A stretch of 64,000 nt of DNA from Photorhabdus heterorhabditis (GCF_018448905.1 NZ_RCWA01000014.1:1-64000); one strand, 5' to 3'; shown: positions 1 to 9,390, numbered from the stretch's first letter. Notes: generated by a model from the sequence alone, not told the origin. A program made the numbers and translations.

Positions 1-289
1 TAACTTATCAAGGGCAGTTGCCCTGATATTATGGGCTATTTTTAGCCTGTTATGGGTTGTCAGTCCCAATAACAGGCAATCAATCTCTGTGGGTTTATTT
101 TCAATGCCAGTCTTTTGCGACACCCTCTTTACGGCGGGGAGCAGTCACCGTGAAAGATAAATGCGTGCGGCGCCGCAAAAAAAGAGGTTATAAAAATCAG
201 CTAGCGACATCTGTTAGTCAGAAATAACGGATATCGCTTTAATTTTATGACTGTTCTGATCTTAAATTAATTAACCAGACTCAGATTAC
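1..289. other. Left-edge non-coding region
   Basis: No convincing gene is visible here. Two compact structures stand out: a perfect hairpin at 11-24 (arms AGGGCA and TGCCCT) and a 10-bp GC palindrome GCGGCGCCGC at 167-176 followed by seven A residues. Neither is followed by a T run in the direction of chbF transcription, so I do not call a terminator. The segment is the 3' side of the chb operon and may be the upstream region of a gene beyond the window. Confidence 0.4.
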
Positions 290-1597
290 TCATTGGAATT
301 GTGGTAAATAATCACGATTGATTGCTAATACATCATCCAGTAGTGGTGAAGCAATGTCTGCATCGGCAACCAGTGGGTTGGTGATCAGTGCCAATAGTGC
401 AGCGTTACGATCACCATGAACTGCTGCTTTAATCGTTAAACGTTCGTAGGTTTTTATCTGTTGTGTCAAAGAATGCATGCTGTTGGGCAGGCGACCAAAT
501 GTCAGCGGATGGGCGCCTTCTGCATCAATGATACAATTGGTTTCAATAACTGCATCGTCTGGCAAACCCTGAATAGCACCATGGTTAATGGTATTGACCA
601 CCAATTGGCTACCAAGATTGTTATGAATAGCGCAAATCAGATCCAGTGCAACTTCGGAATAGAATGAGCCACCGCGGAAACTAAGTTGTTCTGGTTTGTG
701 ATCAAGTTCTGGCCCAGCATATAATTCAAACAGTTCCCGTTCCACTTTCATGACTTGTTCAGCCCGTGTGCCCTGTTTGGCTGCGGCTTCGCGCTCTTCC
801 TGCAACATGCTGCGGGTTTGGTAGAAGTAACGATGATAAGGGCAGGGGATCGCGCCTAATGCTCTGAGTAATGGTGGGGGCCAGGGCGCTTCTTTAATAT
901 TATTCATGGTTAATGCTACACCATTACATAGCATATCCAGCACTCGCTGAGTTTCATTCTTCCCTGAGACTAACACCTGATGTACCCAGACCATGTGATT
1001 AAGCCCTGCAAAGTGTAGTTGTACATCCTCATATGGGCGTTGCAGCATATTGGCTATCATGTGATGCATTGTGACGGGGACATTACACAGGCCGATAATT
1101 TTTACCTTACTATGGCGGGAAATGGCTTCGGTGACGATCCCGGCTGGATTGGTAAAATTAATCATCCATGCATCTGGCGCAAGTTGTTCAATTTTGTGGG
1201 CGATATCCAGTAAAACTGGAATGGTGCGCAAAGCCTTGGCAAATCCACCTACACCTGTAGTCTCTTGACCAATCAAACCGTATTTCAGCCCTAAACGCTC
1301 GTCCGCAACTCGTGCGGGTAGCTGGCCGACACGTAATTGAGTCAAAATAAAATTGGCGCCCCGGATAGCATTATCTGGTGTGAAATGTACGCTGACAGTC
1401 ACTTGCTCCATGCCGTGACGGGCTAGCATGCGGCGGGTAAGTGCAGCGATGATTTCTACTTTCTGTTTTCCGCTGTCAATGTCAACTAACGCCAATTCAG
1501 ATAATGGAATACTTTTGTAGCGCTGAATAAGCCCTTCAACTAATTCAGGGGTGTAGCTGCTACCGCCGCCAATAACGGCTATTTTTATCTGTTTCAT
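290..1597 (-). CDS. chbF: 6-phospho-beta-glucosidase, GH4 family (ChbF/CelF/LicH type)
   Basis: This 435-residue protein begins with a GH4 NAD-binding Rossmann motif, VIGGGSSYTPEL, at about residues 8-19. It also has the family motifs QETTG, INFTNPAG and GLCNVP, which carries the metal-ligand Cys. GH4 enzymes use NAD+ and Mn2+ to hydrolyse phosphorylated disaccharides by an oxidation-elimination mechanism. The likely substrates are diacetylchitobiose-6-P or cellobiose-6-P delivered by the PTS genes just upstream. The start ATG overlaps the chbA stop as ATGA, so translation is probably coupled. A GGAG ribosome-binding site lies about 8 bases before the ATG. It is the last gene of the operon; no chbG deacetylase follows. 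Confidence 0.92.
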   Translation of the reverse strand: MKQIKIAVIGGGSSYTPELVEGLIQRYKSIPLSELALVDIDSGKQKVEIIAALTRRMLARHGMEQVTVSVHFTPDNAIRGANFILTQLRVGQLPARVADERLGLKYGLIGQETTGVGGFAKALRTIPVLLDIAHKIEQLAPDAWMINFTNPAGIVTEAISRHSKVKIIGLCNVPVTMHHMIANMLQRPYEDVQLHFAGLNHMVWVHQVLVSGKNETQRVLDMLCNGVALTMNNIKEAPWPPPLLRALGAIPCPYHRYFYQTRSMLQEEREAAAKQGTRAEQVMKVERELFELYAGPELDHKPEQLSFRGGSFYSEVALDLICAIHNNLGSQLVVNTINHGAIQGLPDDAVIETNCIIDAEGAHPLTFGRLPNSMHSLTQQIKTYERLTIKAAVHGDRNAALLALITNPLVADADIASPLLDDVLAINRDYLPQFQ

Positions 1598-1914
1598 ATA
1601 TTTTTCTCCAACGGTATCCTGCGGTAGAGTTCAATCATGTCGCCGGCAAGATCTTGAATAACCATAGCGTTCATTAAATGATCTTGTGCATGTATGGTAA
1701 TCAGATTGACAGGTAGTTTATTGCAGCCTTCATCCTGCCCGATTAAGGTGGTCTGAATGGTATGAGCCTTCCTGATTGCCTGTTGGGATTCAACCATCAG
1801 CGCTTGTGCGGCCTGAAAGTCGCCGTTTCTGGCATGTTGTAATGCCATCAATGCATTACTGCGTGCACTCCCGGCATGGACTAATAGCTCTATAATAGTT
1901 TGTTCTAAATCCAT
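1594..1914 (-). CDS. chbA: PTS lactose/cellobiose-family IIA component
   Basis: A 106-residue all-helical IIA protein. The phosphorylated histidine sits in the family motif THAQDHLM (His75). It receives phosphate from HPr and passes it to the IIB protein ChbB during uptake of chitobiose or cellobiose. It lies between the IIC and phospho-glucosidase genes, as in E. coli chbBCARF except that the AraC-type regulator chbR normally found between chbA and chbF is absent here. It overlaps chbF by 4 bases. Length and motif are typical of the family. Confidence 0.93.
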   Translation of the reverse strand: MDLEQTIIELLVHAGSARSNALMALQHARNGDFQAAQALMVESQQAIRKAHTIQTTLIGQDEGCNKLPVNLITIHAQDHLMNAMVIQDLAGDMIELYRRIPLEKNI

Positions 1915-1932
1915 GTATAAATCCTCCGAAGA

Positions 1933-3261
1933 TTATTGCTGAGACGGAGTTCCTGTGTTGGTGGATGTATCGCTTCCTTGCTGTTTGTACTCTTCGTTAA
2001 TCAATTGTTTTTCATAAATTTTAAAGAAGGGATACCAGATAAGCAGATCGATTGTTATTAGCACGATAACCAGTACTACCGCACGGTAATCCCAGGCGGT
2101 AGAAATTAGTGCACCAAGTGGAGCAGGTGTAGTCCAGGGAGAAATAGCGACCATTTTTTGTACCAGATCGAGATGCAGAGCGCTGTAGGACAATACGGTA
2201 TTGACCAACGGCACAATCAGTAGTGGAATTAATAAGCTTGGATTCATAACAATCGGTGAACCAAATAACAGCGGCTCGTTAATATTGAATATGGCAGGAA
2301 CCACACTCAACTTTCCGATAGTACGCAAGTGTATAGAACGACTGCGTAGATAAAGAATAGCCAGAACTAGCGTAGAGCCGGAGCCACCGATACACACATA
2401 AAATGCCCAGTAAGGATTGGTGAGAATTTGTGTTGCAGCAACCCCTTGAGCCATTAATGCCGCATTAGTGGCGATATTTGCCATAAAGATAGGACTTAGC
2501 AGGCCAACGACAATGTTGTCACCGTGGATACCGGCAAACCACAGCAGATTAGCAATCAGCAGTGCTAGCATAATGGCAGGCAGAGTATCACCAACGGAAA
2601 TGAGAGGTTGAAATACTTGCATTATAGCGGCAGGAATAAGCAGATTGAATTCACTTTGCAATAGCAGACTGACAGGATAAACCGTCAATAGTATACCTAT
2701 AACTGGGTATAGAAGTTCAAAAGAGCGGGCAATTGCTGGTGGTACTTGTGCTGGCATATGGATAGTGATGTTATATTTCTTTAATAAACGCGTCAGTTCA
2801 ACGGACCAGACAGCGCAAATCAACGAAGTAAACACGCCTGAGCCACCGAGAAAGTCGAGTGCTATTTTGTTTTCTACCTGTGGTGCGGCTGCTAGCAGAA
2901 ATGCCATTAGTGATAGTAAAGCAGAAGTTAATCCGTCCATACCGTAGGATTTAGCTAAGCTGTAAGCCGTGCCGACCGAAACGAATACGCTCATGAGTCC
3001 CATCGTCATAAAGTAAGGCATGGTGATAGTTTCCCAGTGGGTTCTGGTAAAGGATAACCAAACCTGGCCGAATGATGATGAAGTCTGTGGATCGAATGGA
3101 GGATTTGCCACAATTAACATAATACTGCCGATGATCAAAAACGGCATAGCCGAGATAAAGCCGTCACGTATCGCAATAATATGCCGTTGGCTGCCGATTC
3201 GACCGGCAAGGGGCGCAATATGACTTTCTACAATGTGCATGAAAGAAGTATAGAGGCTCAT
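1933..3261 (-). CDS. chbC: PTS cellobiose/diacetylchitobiose-specific IIC permease
   Basis: A 442-residue polytopic membrane protein of the lactose/cellobiose/chitobiose IIC family. The N-terminal HIVESHIAPLAGRIGSQRH segment and the NINEPLLFGSPIVMNP motif (about residues 325-340, a substrate-site signature) are characteristic. It forms the translocation channel, coupling sugar import to phosphorylation by ChbB. The C-terminal tail is polar and Ser/Thr/Gln-rich. The gene sits 29 bp after chbB and 18 bp before chbA, consistent with one transcript. Confidence 0.92.
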   Translation of the reverse strand: MSLYTSFMHIVESHIAPLAGRIGSQRHIIAIRDGFISAMPFLIIGSIMLIVANPPFDPQTSSSFGQVWLSFTRTHWETITMPYFMTMGLMSVFVSVGTAYSLAKSYGMDGLTSALLSLMAFLLAAAPQVENKIALDFLGGSGVFTSLICAVWSVELTRLLKKYNITIHMPAQVPPAIARSFELLYPVIGILLTVYPVSLLLQSEFNLLIPAAIMQVFQPLISVGDTLPAIMLALLIANLLWFAGIHGDNIVVGLLSPIFMANIATNAALMAQGVAATQILTNPYWAFYVCIGGSGSTLVLAILYLRSRSIHLRTIGKLSVVPAIFNINEPLLFGSPIVMNPSLLIPLLIVPLVNTVLSYSALHLDLVQKMVAISPWTTPAPLGALISTAWDYRAVVLVIVLITIDLLIWYPFFKIYEKQLINEEYKQQGSDTSTNTGTPSQQ

Positions 3262-3290
3262 AGGGCACTCCGTCGGGATGATGAAATTGA

Positions 3291-3596
3291 TTATTCCAAT
3301 AGGCTTAATGCCTTATCGAGAACTTTGTCACCACGAAGAGCGCCGTAATCCATCATGTCAATAACGTCTATTGGCTTGCCAAGTGGTTTGGCGATAGCGG
3401 CGAAATGGGCTAGTTGGTATCTTACCTGCGGACCAAGTAAAACAACGTCGGCATCGGTTATTAGATGTTCTAACTCAAAGGTGGGTACTGCTTTGATCTC
3501 AATGTCCAATGCTCGTTTTGTCACTTCTGCCTGCATACGTTGTACCAACATGCTGGTGGACATACCGGCAGCACAACACAGTAGGATTTTTTTCAT
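3291..3596 (-). CDS. chbB: PTS cellobiose/diacetylchitobiose-specific IIB component
   Basis: A 101-residue cytoplasmic IIB protein. The active-site cysteine is Cys8 in the motif CAAGMSTSML at the end of the first beta strand, followed by the VVLLGPQVRY region typical of the family. It accepts phosphate from ChbA and phosphorylates the incoming disaccharide. It is the first gene of the minus-strand operon, so the promoter should lie in the AT-rich region around 3600-3730. No adjacent regulator gene is present. Confidence 0.93.
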   Translation of the reverse strand: MKKILLCCAAGMSTSMLVQRMQAEVTKRALDIEIKAVPTFELEHLITDADVVLLGPQVRYQLAHFAAIAKPLGKPIDVIDMMDYGALRGDKVLDKALSLLE

Positions 3597-4098
3597 AGCT
3601 TGGCCTCTCGTTATTATGTCGTTTCTAATGGGATAGTAGTCAATGGATGCACTATCACTTTTTATAAGACTAGCAACTTATGTTAAATTCGCTGGGATTT
3701 TATTCGCATATTGATAAGAATATGTTGACAGATGGGAGTAAAATGTGATCTTCATCTGTATGCAGATAGCATAATAGCGACTACACTGATTTTTCAGGAA
3801 CTAGACAACCTGTTATCTGGTTTTTTATTTGAAATAGTATCAAGCTCAAAATTTAAACCGTTCCTGTTTTCTGTCATTCTTAGCATTCGAGATATTTCAC
3901 AGACGTTTGTAGATTGTTCTGTATATGAGCTATTTATAGTGAAATGTTGTGTTTTATTAGAGGATTTTGCTTCTGAAACGGATTTAACTTGTTGAATCTT
4001 AAAAATAGTTTTTTTATTATTTACCTATACAGTTCATTTACAACTATTTTCTGTGATAAACTTATTTGCGTTTGTTACCAGCTCTGTTTGAGGCGCTT
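3597..4098. other. AT-rich intergenic region between chbB and hda
   Basis: About 500 bases without a supported gene, containing the chb operon promoter (minus strand) and whatever precedes hda (plus strand). An 87-codon open frame at 3732-3995 has an unremarkable composition, no good ribosome-binding site and no family I recognise, so I do not call it. The start of hda within 4066-4101 is discussed under that gene. Confidence 0.5.
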
Positions 4099-4800
4099 CT
4101 GAACACACCGTCGCAGCTTTCATTACCTTTATATCTTCCCGATGACGAAACTTTTGCCAGTTTTTTTCCGGGGGAGAACGCTACCCTGTTAGCTGCAATC
4201 AAATTGGCCATTAGTCAGCAGCATGGCAGCTATATTTATTTCTGGTCCCGTGAAAGTGGGGGACGAAGTCACTTATTGCATGCCGCGTGCGCTGAATTGT
4301 CCTTAAAAGATGAAGCTGTGGGCTATGTTCCTCTGGATAAACGTGCTTATTTTATCCCAGAAGTACTTGATGGCATGGAACATTTATCACTGGTTTGTAT
4401 CGATAATATTGAATGTATTGCGGGTGATGAAGAATGGGAAATGGCGATTTTTAATCTTTATAATCGTATTCTGGAGATTGGTCGCACTTGTCTGCTGATC
4501 AGTGGAGATCGTCCACCTCGCCAGATTGATCTTATGTTACCTGATTTGGCTTCCCGTCTGGATTGGGGACAAATTTATAAGTTACAACCGCTTTCCGATG
4601 ATGAGAAATTACAAGCTTTGCAACTGCGGGCAAAGTTACGCGGTTTTGAATTGCCAGAAGATGTGGGGCGTTTCTTACTGAAAAGATTGGATAGAGAAAT
4701 GCGAACTCTGTTTATGACATTGAACCAGTTAGATCATGCTTCGATAGTTGCTCAGCGTAAGCTGACGATTCCGTTTGTGAAGGATATCTTGCACCTTTAA
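4099..4800 (+). CDS. hda: DnaA inactivator Hda (probable CUG start)
   Basis: Hda is an AAA+ DnaA paralogue. With the DNA-loaded beta clamp it stimulates ATP hydrolysis by DnaA (RIDA) and so prevents re-initiation of replication. The N-terminal clamp-binding motif QLSLPL is present, as are the sensor and arginine-finger region DLASRLDWG and the C-terminal [15 protein letters not shown] chose CTG at 4099: it gives 233 residues, the E. coli length, begins like mature E. coli Hda (NTPxQLSLPL), and has GAGG five bases upstream. E. coli hda is also reported to start at CUG. An in-frame TTG at 4066 would add 11 residues and has no clear ribosome-binding site. Confidence 0.93.
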   Translation: MNTPSQLSLPLYLPDDETFASFFPGENATLLAAIKLAISQQHGSYIYFWSRESGGRSHLLHAACAELSLKDEAVGYVPLDKRAYFIPEVLDGMEHLSLVCIDNIECIAGDEEWEMAIFNLYNRILEIGRTCLLISGDRPPRQIDLMLPDLASRLDWGQIYKLQPLSDDEKLQALQLRAKLRGFELPEDVGRFLLKRLDREMRTLFMTLNQLDHASIVAQRKLTIPFVKDILHL

Positions 4801-4801
4801 A

Positions 4802-4825
4802 GATGATGGTGATTTCACCATCATC
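4802..4825. terminator. Bidirectional hairpin between hda and yfgD
   Basis: A perfect inverted repeat with 10-11 bp arms (GATGATGGTGA and TCACCATCATC) lies immediately after the hda stop, in the convergent gap with yfgD. It lacks a strong T run, so it may be a weak or bidirectional terminator or an mRNA-end stabiliser. Confidence 0.6.
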
Positions 4826-4837
4826 ACATTTGTCCGA

Positions 4838-5194
4838 TTAGCCGAGAATTTCTTTTACTTGTTCCGGCGGGCGCCCTAGTTTGGCTTTATCACCACAAAC
4901 AACAATAGGGCGTTCAATCAGTTTAGGATTTGCCACCATTATTTTCAGCAAATCATTCTGAGTGAGTTGTTCATCGGCCAGATTTAATTCTTTGTATAAA
5001 TCTTCTTTAGTCCGCATCAACTGGCGAGCATCATTAAAACCAAGCTGTTCTAACAAAGCAGATAATTGCTCCACAGTTGGCGGTACCTCTAGATAGAGAA
5101 TAATCTGTGGGTTAATTCCCTGTTCTTCAATAAGAGCCAACGTTTCACGGCTTTTGGAGCAGCGTGGGTTGTGATAAATGGTCACCTGTTGCAT
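4838..5194 (-). CDS. yfgD: ArsC-family thioredoxin-fold reductase YfgD
   Basis: A 118-residue protein of the arsenate reductase (glutaredoxin-dependent ArsC) family. The active-site motif HNPRCSKS carries Cys12, and NPKLIERPIVV gives the conserved Arg/Pro region. Arsenate reductase activity is possible, but no arsB or arsR is nearby and the genomic position matches E. coli yfgD, whose physiological role is not settled. It starts 9 bp after bepA ends on the same strand, so the two are probably cotranscribed, as in E. coli. Confidence 0.9.
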   Translation of the reverse strand: MQQVTIYHNPRCSKSRETLALIEEQGINPQIILYLEVPPTVEQLSALLEQLGFNDARQLMRTKEDLYKELNLADEQLTQNDLLKIMVANPKLIERPIVVCGDKAKLGRPPEQVKEILG

Positions 5195-5203
5195 GAGAGT
5201 TCC

Positions 5204-6667
5204 TTAACGTTTGTATTGACTGTAACGCTGTTGTAGCTGGCGTAACTGATCGATACGGGCATCATAACGTGCCTGATCGTAACTGCCTAATTTTACCAGT
5301 GAACTGGCATTACTGAGGTATTTAATCGCGTTGTCAAATTGACCACGAAGCGCCATTTCTTCAGCGTAAGCTGATAATTCTTCATAGCGTTTGCCTTGTT
5401 GGGCGGCGGTTTCAGCCATCAGGCGCCAACCATTTAGATCATCGGGATTATTGAACGTATAGTGGTAAAGCAGTTTTTCAGCTTGTTGATATTGCTTTGC
5501 GCGAATAAGCGCATTTGCCAAATTAATCTGTAATACCAAATTATCTTTTTGTTTCTGTAAGGCGTTTTGTAACCGAGTGATGGCTTGAGCAGTCCGGTTT
5601 TGCTCAAGATCGATATCGGTCATCACATCGATAAACCAGATATTATCTGGTTGTTTTGCGAGTAATGGTTCCAGAATAGCCCGGGCTTCAGCATATTTTT
5701 TATCTTGAGAAAGCAAGATGGCTTTACCATAAGTTGCGGCAAGTTGCTCTTGAGCTGTACCTTTACGATAATTTTCCAAAACTTGCTCTAGGTAGCTACG
5801 TTGCTCCGTAGTGTACATTCCCATAATACGGACTTTAGCGAATAGAAAATCTTGAGATTGTGGAACATGCTTTGCTGGATACTGGTTAGCGCGGTTACGG
5901 GCATCAGCAAGACGGCTGTCAGGTAATGGGTGAGTTAGCAACATTTCTGGTGGTTTAGAGCTGTAGCGGGTCTGATCTGCAAGAAGCTGCATAAAATCTG
6001 GCATACCTTTAGGATCAAAACCGGCTTTGCGGAGCGTCTGCATACCAATCCGGTCAGCTTCTTGTTCATTGGATTGGGTGAAGCTGATCATCCCTTGCTG
6101 TACACCGGCAATAGTACCGCTGAGTGCGGCCATTCCTGCTTGTGGGTTAGCCATGAGTAAGAGGATGGAACCCAATGCACCTGCCCAAGCCAGCGGCGCT
6201 GTACGCTGCTGATCTTCCATCATTCGAGCCAGATGGCGTTGTGTGACATGAGAAATTTCGTGAGCTATAACGGATGCAAGTTCACTTTCATCACGACTAT
6301 AACGGAAAAGTGCAGCATGGAGGACGATGTTCCCGCCGAAGAAAGCATAAGCGTTGATCTTTGGGTTATCGACCAGATAGAAATGAAAAGGCGTTTTAAC
6401 TGAATCTGCATGGGCTACCAATTTTCGCCCAAGAGTATTGATATATTGAGTTAATAATGGGTCATAAATTAGTGGGGCGTTAGCCCGCATCTGGCGGGCG
6501 TAAAAATCTCCCATTGCCAGTTCCTGATTAATACTCAGGATTGAACCTGCGGTGGTACCTATATCCGGTAACGAATCTTCAATAGAGGCACTGGGAACAG
6601 GGGAACTTGTTAGCAATAGTGTACTGACGAGTATTGCTGCCAAAGATTTATTAGACATTATTTTCAT
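5204..6667 (-). CDS. bepA: Periplasmic metalloprotease/chaperone BepA (M48 + TPR)
   Basis: BepA controls outer-membrane quality: it promotes LptD maturation or degrades stalled LptD and BamA. The 487-residue protein has an N-terminal signal peptide (about residues 1-28). Its M48 zinc site is HEISH at 136-140, with the third ligand in the following EQEAD segment (about 201-205). The C-terminal half contains TPR repeats, and numbering matches E. coli BepA closely. It is divergent from perM, with about 140 bp of shared upstream sequence. Confidence 0.95.
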   Translation of the reverse strand: MKIMSNKSLAAILVSTLLLTSSPVPSASIEDSLPDIGTTAGSILSINQELAMGDFYARQMRANAPLIYDPLLTQYINTLGRKLVAHADSVKTPFHFYLVDNPKINAYAFFGGNIVLHAALFRYSRDESELASVIAHEISHVTQRHLARMMEDQQRTAPLAWAGALGSILLLMANPQAGMAALSGTIAGVQQGMISFTQSNEQEADRIGMQTLRKAGFDPKGMPDFMQLLADQTRYSSKPPEMLLTHPLPDSRLADARNRANQYPAKHVPQSQDFLFAKVRIMGMYTTEQRSYLEQVLENYRKGTAQEQLAATYGKAILLSQDKKYAEARAILEPLLAKQPDNIWFIDVMTDIDLEQNRTAQAITRLQNALQKQKDNLVLQINLANALIRAKQYQQAEKLLYHYTFNNPDDLNGWRLMAETAAQQGKRYEELSAYAEEMALRGQFDNAIKYLSNASSLVKLGSYDQARYDARIDQLRQLQQRYSQYKR

Positions 6668-6805
6668 AAAACAAAAATGATCTCATTTGGCCATAGTTTT
6701 TAGATAATGCGTGTATGATGAACAAGGGTACCTTAAAATTAACCAATTAGTACAATTTTTAAGAAAAATAGAAATTCCGAATACTGCTATTAAGGAGCCT
6801 GGTCA

Positions 6806-7885
6806 ATGCTGGACATGATTATACAGTGGTATCGCCGTCGGTTTACTGATCCACAAGTTATTGCGTTATTTGTCATTCTTGTGGTTGGGTTTTGTATTAT
6901 TTATTTTTTGCATGGCATTTTAGCACCATTATTGGTAGCGATTGTTCTTGCCTATTTGTTGGAATGGCCAACTTCTATGCTTGAAAAATTGGGATGTTCA
7001 CGAACAGTTGCTGTTTGTATTGTGCTGATTATTTTTTCTGGGATCAGTGCTCTGGTCATTCTGATTGTGGCCCCCACTGCGTGGCAACAAGGGCTTAATC
7101 TATTGTCAGATATACCTAATATGCTTAACCGTTTTAATGAATATGCTCAGACATTACCGACACGTTATCCGGTTTTGGTTGATGCCGGCATCATTGATAT
7201 GATGGCGGAGAATTTGCGTAGTAAGATTTCAACTGCTGGAGAGTCCGTGGTGAAGTTTTCAGTAGCTTCATTGATTGGTTTACTGACACTGGCTATCTAT
7301 CTGATACTTGTACCGTTGATGGCATTCTTCTTGCTGAAAGATAAAAATCAGATGCTGCAAGCGTTACAACGAGTTCTGCCGCGTAACCGCATTTTGGCCG
7401 GGCAGGTATGGCGTGAGATGAATCAGCAAATCACTAACTATATCCGAGGTAAAGTCACTGAGATGGTCATTGTCGGTATCTGTACCTACGCTGTATTTGC
7501 ATTTCTTGGATTGGAGTATTCATTACTACTTTCTGTCTTGGTCGGGTTGTCAGTATTAATTCCTTATGTTGGAGCGTTGATTGTCACGATTCCAGTCGTA
7601 TTGGTTGCTTTGTTTCAGTGGGGGGTAGGGACAGATTTCTGGACATTGATTATTGCTTATCTAATTGTTCAGGGATTGGATGGTAATTTACTGGTACCGA
7701 TTTTGTTCTCTGAAGCAGTAAATCTACATCCTCTGGTTATTATTCTTTCTGTAATTACTTTTGGTGGCTTATGGGGATTTTGGGGCATATTTTTTGCTAT
7801 TCCACTGGCGACACTGATCAAAGCGGTTATTCATGCATGGCCGGAAGAGATAGTGATAACAGAAGATGCTGAGATGAAAGACTAG
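6806..7885 (+). CDS. perM: AI-2E family transporter PerM
   Basis: A 359-residue inner-membrane protein of the AI-2E/PerM family with about eight hydrophobic segments. The conserved LVPLMAFFLLKDK and GLSVLIPYVGA regions are present. The family includes putative permeases and Na+/H+ antiporters; the E. coli orthologue (YfgO) has no firmly established substrate. A good ribosome-binding site (AAGGAG) precedes the ATG. Gene order bepA/perM matches E. coli. Confidence 0.9.
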   Translation: MLDMIIQWYRRRFTDPQVIALFVILVVGFCIIYFLHGILAPLLVAIVLAYLLEWPTSMLEKLGCSRTVAVCIVLIIFSGISALVILIVAPTAWQQGLNLLSDIPNMLNRFNEYAQTLPTRYPVLVDAGIIDMMAENLRSKISTAGESVVKFSVASLIGLLTLAIYLILVPLMAFFLLKDKNQMLQALQRVLPRNRILAGQVWREMNQQITNYIRGKVTEMVIVGICTYAVFAFLGLEYSLLLSVLVGLSVLIPYVGALIVTIPVVLVALFQWGVGTDFWTLIIAYLIVQGLDGNLLVPILFSEAVNLHPLVIILSVITFGGLWGFWGIFFAIPLATLIKAVIHAWPEEIVITEDAEMKD

Positions 7886-7957
7886 GTTTTCTTTCGATAT
7901 TGAAAATTGTCTTTATATTTATTCTCATTGATTGATGTTAATTCTACCATTAGGGAA

Positions 7958-7980
7958 GTACGGGGGGAATCCTCCCGTAC
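7958..7980. repeat. GC-rich inverted repeat after perM
   Basis: A near-perfect hairpin with GTACGGG/CCCGTAC arms and G-rich/C-rich inner pairs lies between the convergent perM and bcp genes, just before an ERIC remnant. No T run follows it directly on either strand, so terminator function is uncertain. Confidence 0.5.
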
Positions 7981-8000
7981 CTGCCTCGAATATATTTATC

Positions 8001-8047
8001 TATACCTGTTATCTTTCAAGTTGCCTCTTGAAATCTATTGGGTAATA
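8001..8047 (-). repeat. Internally deleted ERIC remnant
   Basis: About 46 bp that join the two ends of an ERIC element: the TATACC...CAAGTTGCCTC end runs directly into the TTGAAATCTATTGGGTA end, with the roughly 90-bp centre missing. Compared with the copies at 16433 and 27947, the join falls at a short shared CTTG or TCTTG sequence, as expected for a microhomology or slippage deletion. Confidence 0.8.
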
Positions 8048-8080
8048 TTAGATAAATATGATTGAATTCTTGCCATTTTC

Positions 8081-8554
8081 TTAAGAATGTTGTTTCAGAT
8101 AATCCGCCACGATTTGGTGGTGATCACTGGTTTTAAATTTATCAAAAACGTGTTCAATATTACCTGTGGTATCAATCAGAAAACTGATACGGTGCATACC
8201 ATCATAGGTTTTCCCCATAAACTGTTTTTTGCCCCAGACACCAAACTGTTCAGCGACTTGATGATCTTCGTCAGACAGTAATGTGAAGTTCAGCATTTCT
8301 TTCTCCACAAAGCGTGACAGTTTACTTGGATGATCAGTGCTAATACCCAGCACTTCAACACCAGATGCCTTTAATGTATCCATTTCATCGCGTAGACCAC
8401 AAGCTTGTACAGTACAGCCGGGAGTCATTGCTTTAGGATAAAAATAAACTAAAACACGCTGACCTTCGAAATCAGACAAATTGATTGTTTCTCCATCTTG
8501 GTCAGGAAGGCTAAACAGGGGGGCCTTATCACCGGCTTTCAATGGGTTCATCAC
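8081..8554 (-). CDS. bcp: Thiol peroxidase Bcp (peroxiredoxin)
   Basis: A 157-residue atypical 2-Cys peroxiredoxin of the BCP/PrxQ type that reduces H2O2 and organic peroxides using thioredoxin. The peroxidatic and resolving cysteines are Cys47 and Cys52 in TPGCTVQACG. A second Met one residue in would give numbering closer to E. coli. It follows gcvR by 23 bp on the same strand, reproducing the gcvR-bcp arrangement of E. coli. Confidence 0.95.
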   Translation of the reverse strand: MMNPLKAGDKAPLFSLPDQDGETINLSDFEGQRVLVYFYPKAMTPGCTVQACGLRDEMDTLKASGVEVLGISTDHPSKLSRFVEKEMLNFTLLSDEDHQVAEQFGVWGKKQFMGKTYDGMHRISFLIDTTGNIEHVFDKFKTSDHHQIVADYLKQHS

Positions 8555-8577
8555 GTATTCTCCGTTTAATCTTTCTA

Positions 8578-9129
8578 CTAAAGTGGTTCAAGAATACTAA
8601 TACTGCCTTGTGCATTGAGATCTGTACATAGCTTATTAAACGCTTGCTTAATAATTATGCCATCATCATCTAACAGGCTGTGAGCAGTAATTTGGATTTG
8701 TAATCGGGCGGGGATATTACCTTCTCGTGGTTGTGTTTTTGATACCAGTTCAGCAATATTAAAATCTTGGGTGGTAAACAAATTGGTAAACTGTTCAACA
8801 ATGCCGGGTGAATCATCAACATCAACCTTGACGAAAACCGTGGAAGGAAATGTTGTATGAGTATCACACTTTGTACGCTTCATGACGATAAGAAGATCGA
8901 GTTCGGCCCCTTTCTGTGGCAGCGTTGATTCAATCATGGTGATTGCATTCCAACTGCCGGAAAGTAGCATAATGAAGGTGAACTCCTCACCAAACATCGC
9001 TAAGCGGCTGTCTTCAATGTTACAACCACATTCACTCACAAGACGAGTAATCGTGTTGACGATGCCAGGGCGGTCAGCACCTAAAGCGGTTATAACTAAA
9101 AAATGTTGTTCTGATTGTGGCAAAGTCAC
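8578..9129 (-). CDS. gcvR: Glycine cleavage system regulator GcvR
   Basis: A 183-residue protein with two ACT domains. The first has the motif ALGADRPGIVNTITR near residues 15-29; the second has VDDSPGIVEQFTNLF. GcvR binds GcvA and glycine and so represses the gcvTHP operon when glycine is low. It starts at GTG, with an AGGA-type ribosome-binding site. It is divergent from dapA, with about 260 bp between the two starts, as in E. coli. Confidence 0.94.
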   Translation of the reverse strand: MTLPQSEQHFLVITALGADRPGIVNTITRLVSECGCNIEDSRLAMFGEEFTFIMLLSGSWNAITMIESTLPQKGAELDLLIVMKRTKCDTHTTFPSTVFVKVDVDDSPGIVEQFTNLFTTQDFNIAELVSKTQPREGNIPARLQIQITAHSLLDDDGIIIKQAFNKLCTDLNAQGSISILEPL

Positions 9130-9390
9130 TTTTCCTTCTCTGCTGTAGTTTATTTAAGGTAAACACAAAAAGCCTATACTGCCAAGGTCAATTGTATCAA
9201 AGTTGTTCGATTGCTCTCATTACCCAACTATTCCCTATCTTTGAATTTCAACAAATTACTTCGCTTATCACTTCTCTTTAACAAAGGTTCTCTGGTATTA
9301 ACAAAATTCATTGAAATCCGACGTTAAATAGTTTCCTTCTGTATGACTAGAAAGTACCATGGAACTCTTGTTTGTATAGGGGGTTATGTA

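Noticed and set aside
3732-3995. 87-codon open frame between chbB and hda
   Set aside because: No convincing ribosome-binding site, no recognisable family or protein-like pattern, and it lies in very AT-rich DNA where chance frames are common.
4838-5194. A functional arsenic-resistance locus based on the ArsC-like gene
   Set aside because: No arsB, arsR or other ars gene is linked, and the position matches housekeeping yfgD.
9343-9390. Longer dapA reading from the ATG at 9343
   Set aside because: The ATG at 9391 has a strong AGGGGG ribosome-binding site and gives a length close to E. coli DapA; the 16 extra residues are not conserved.
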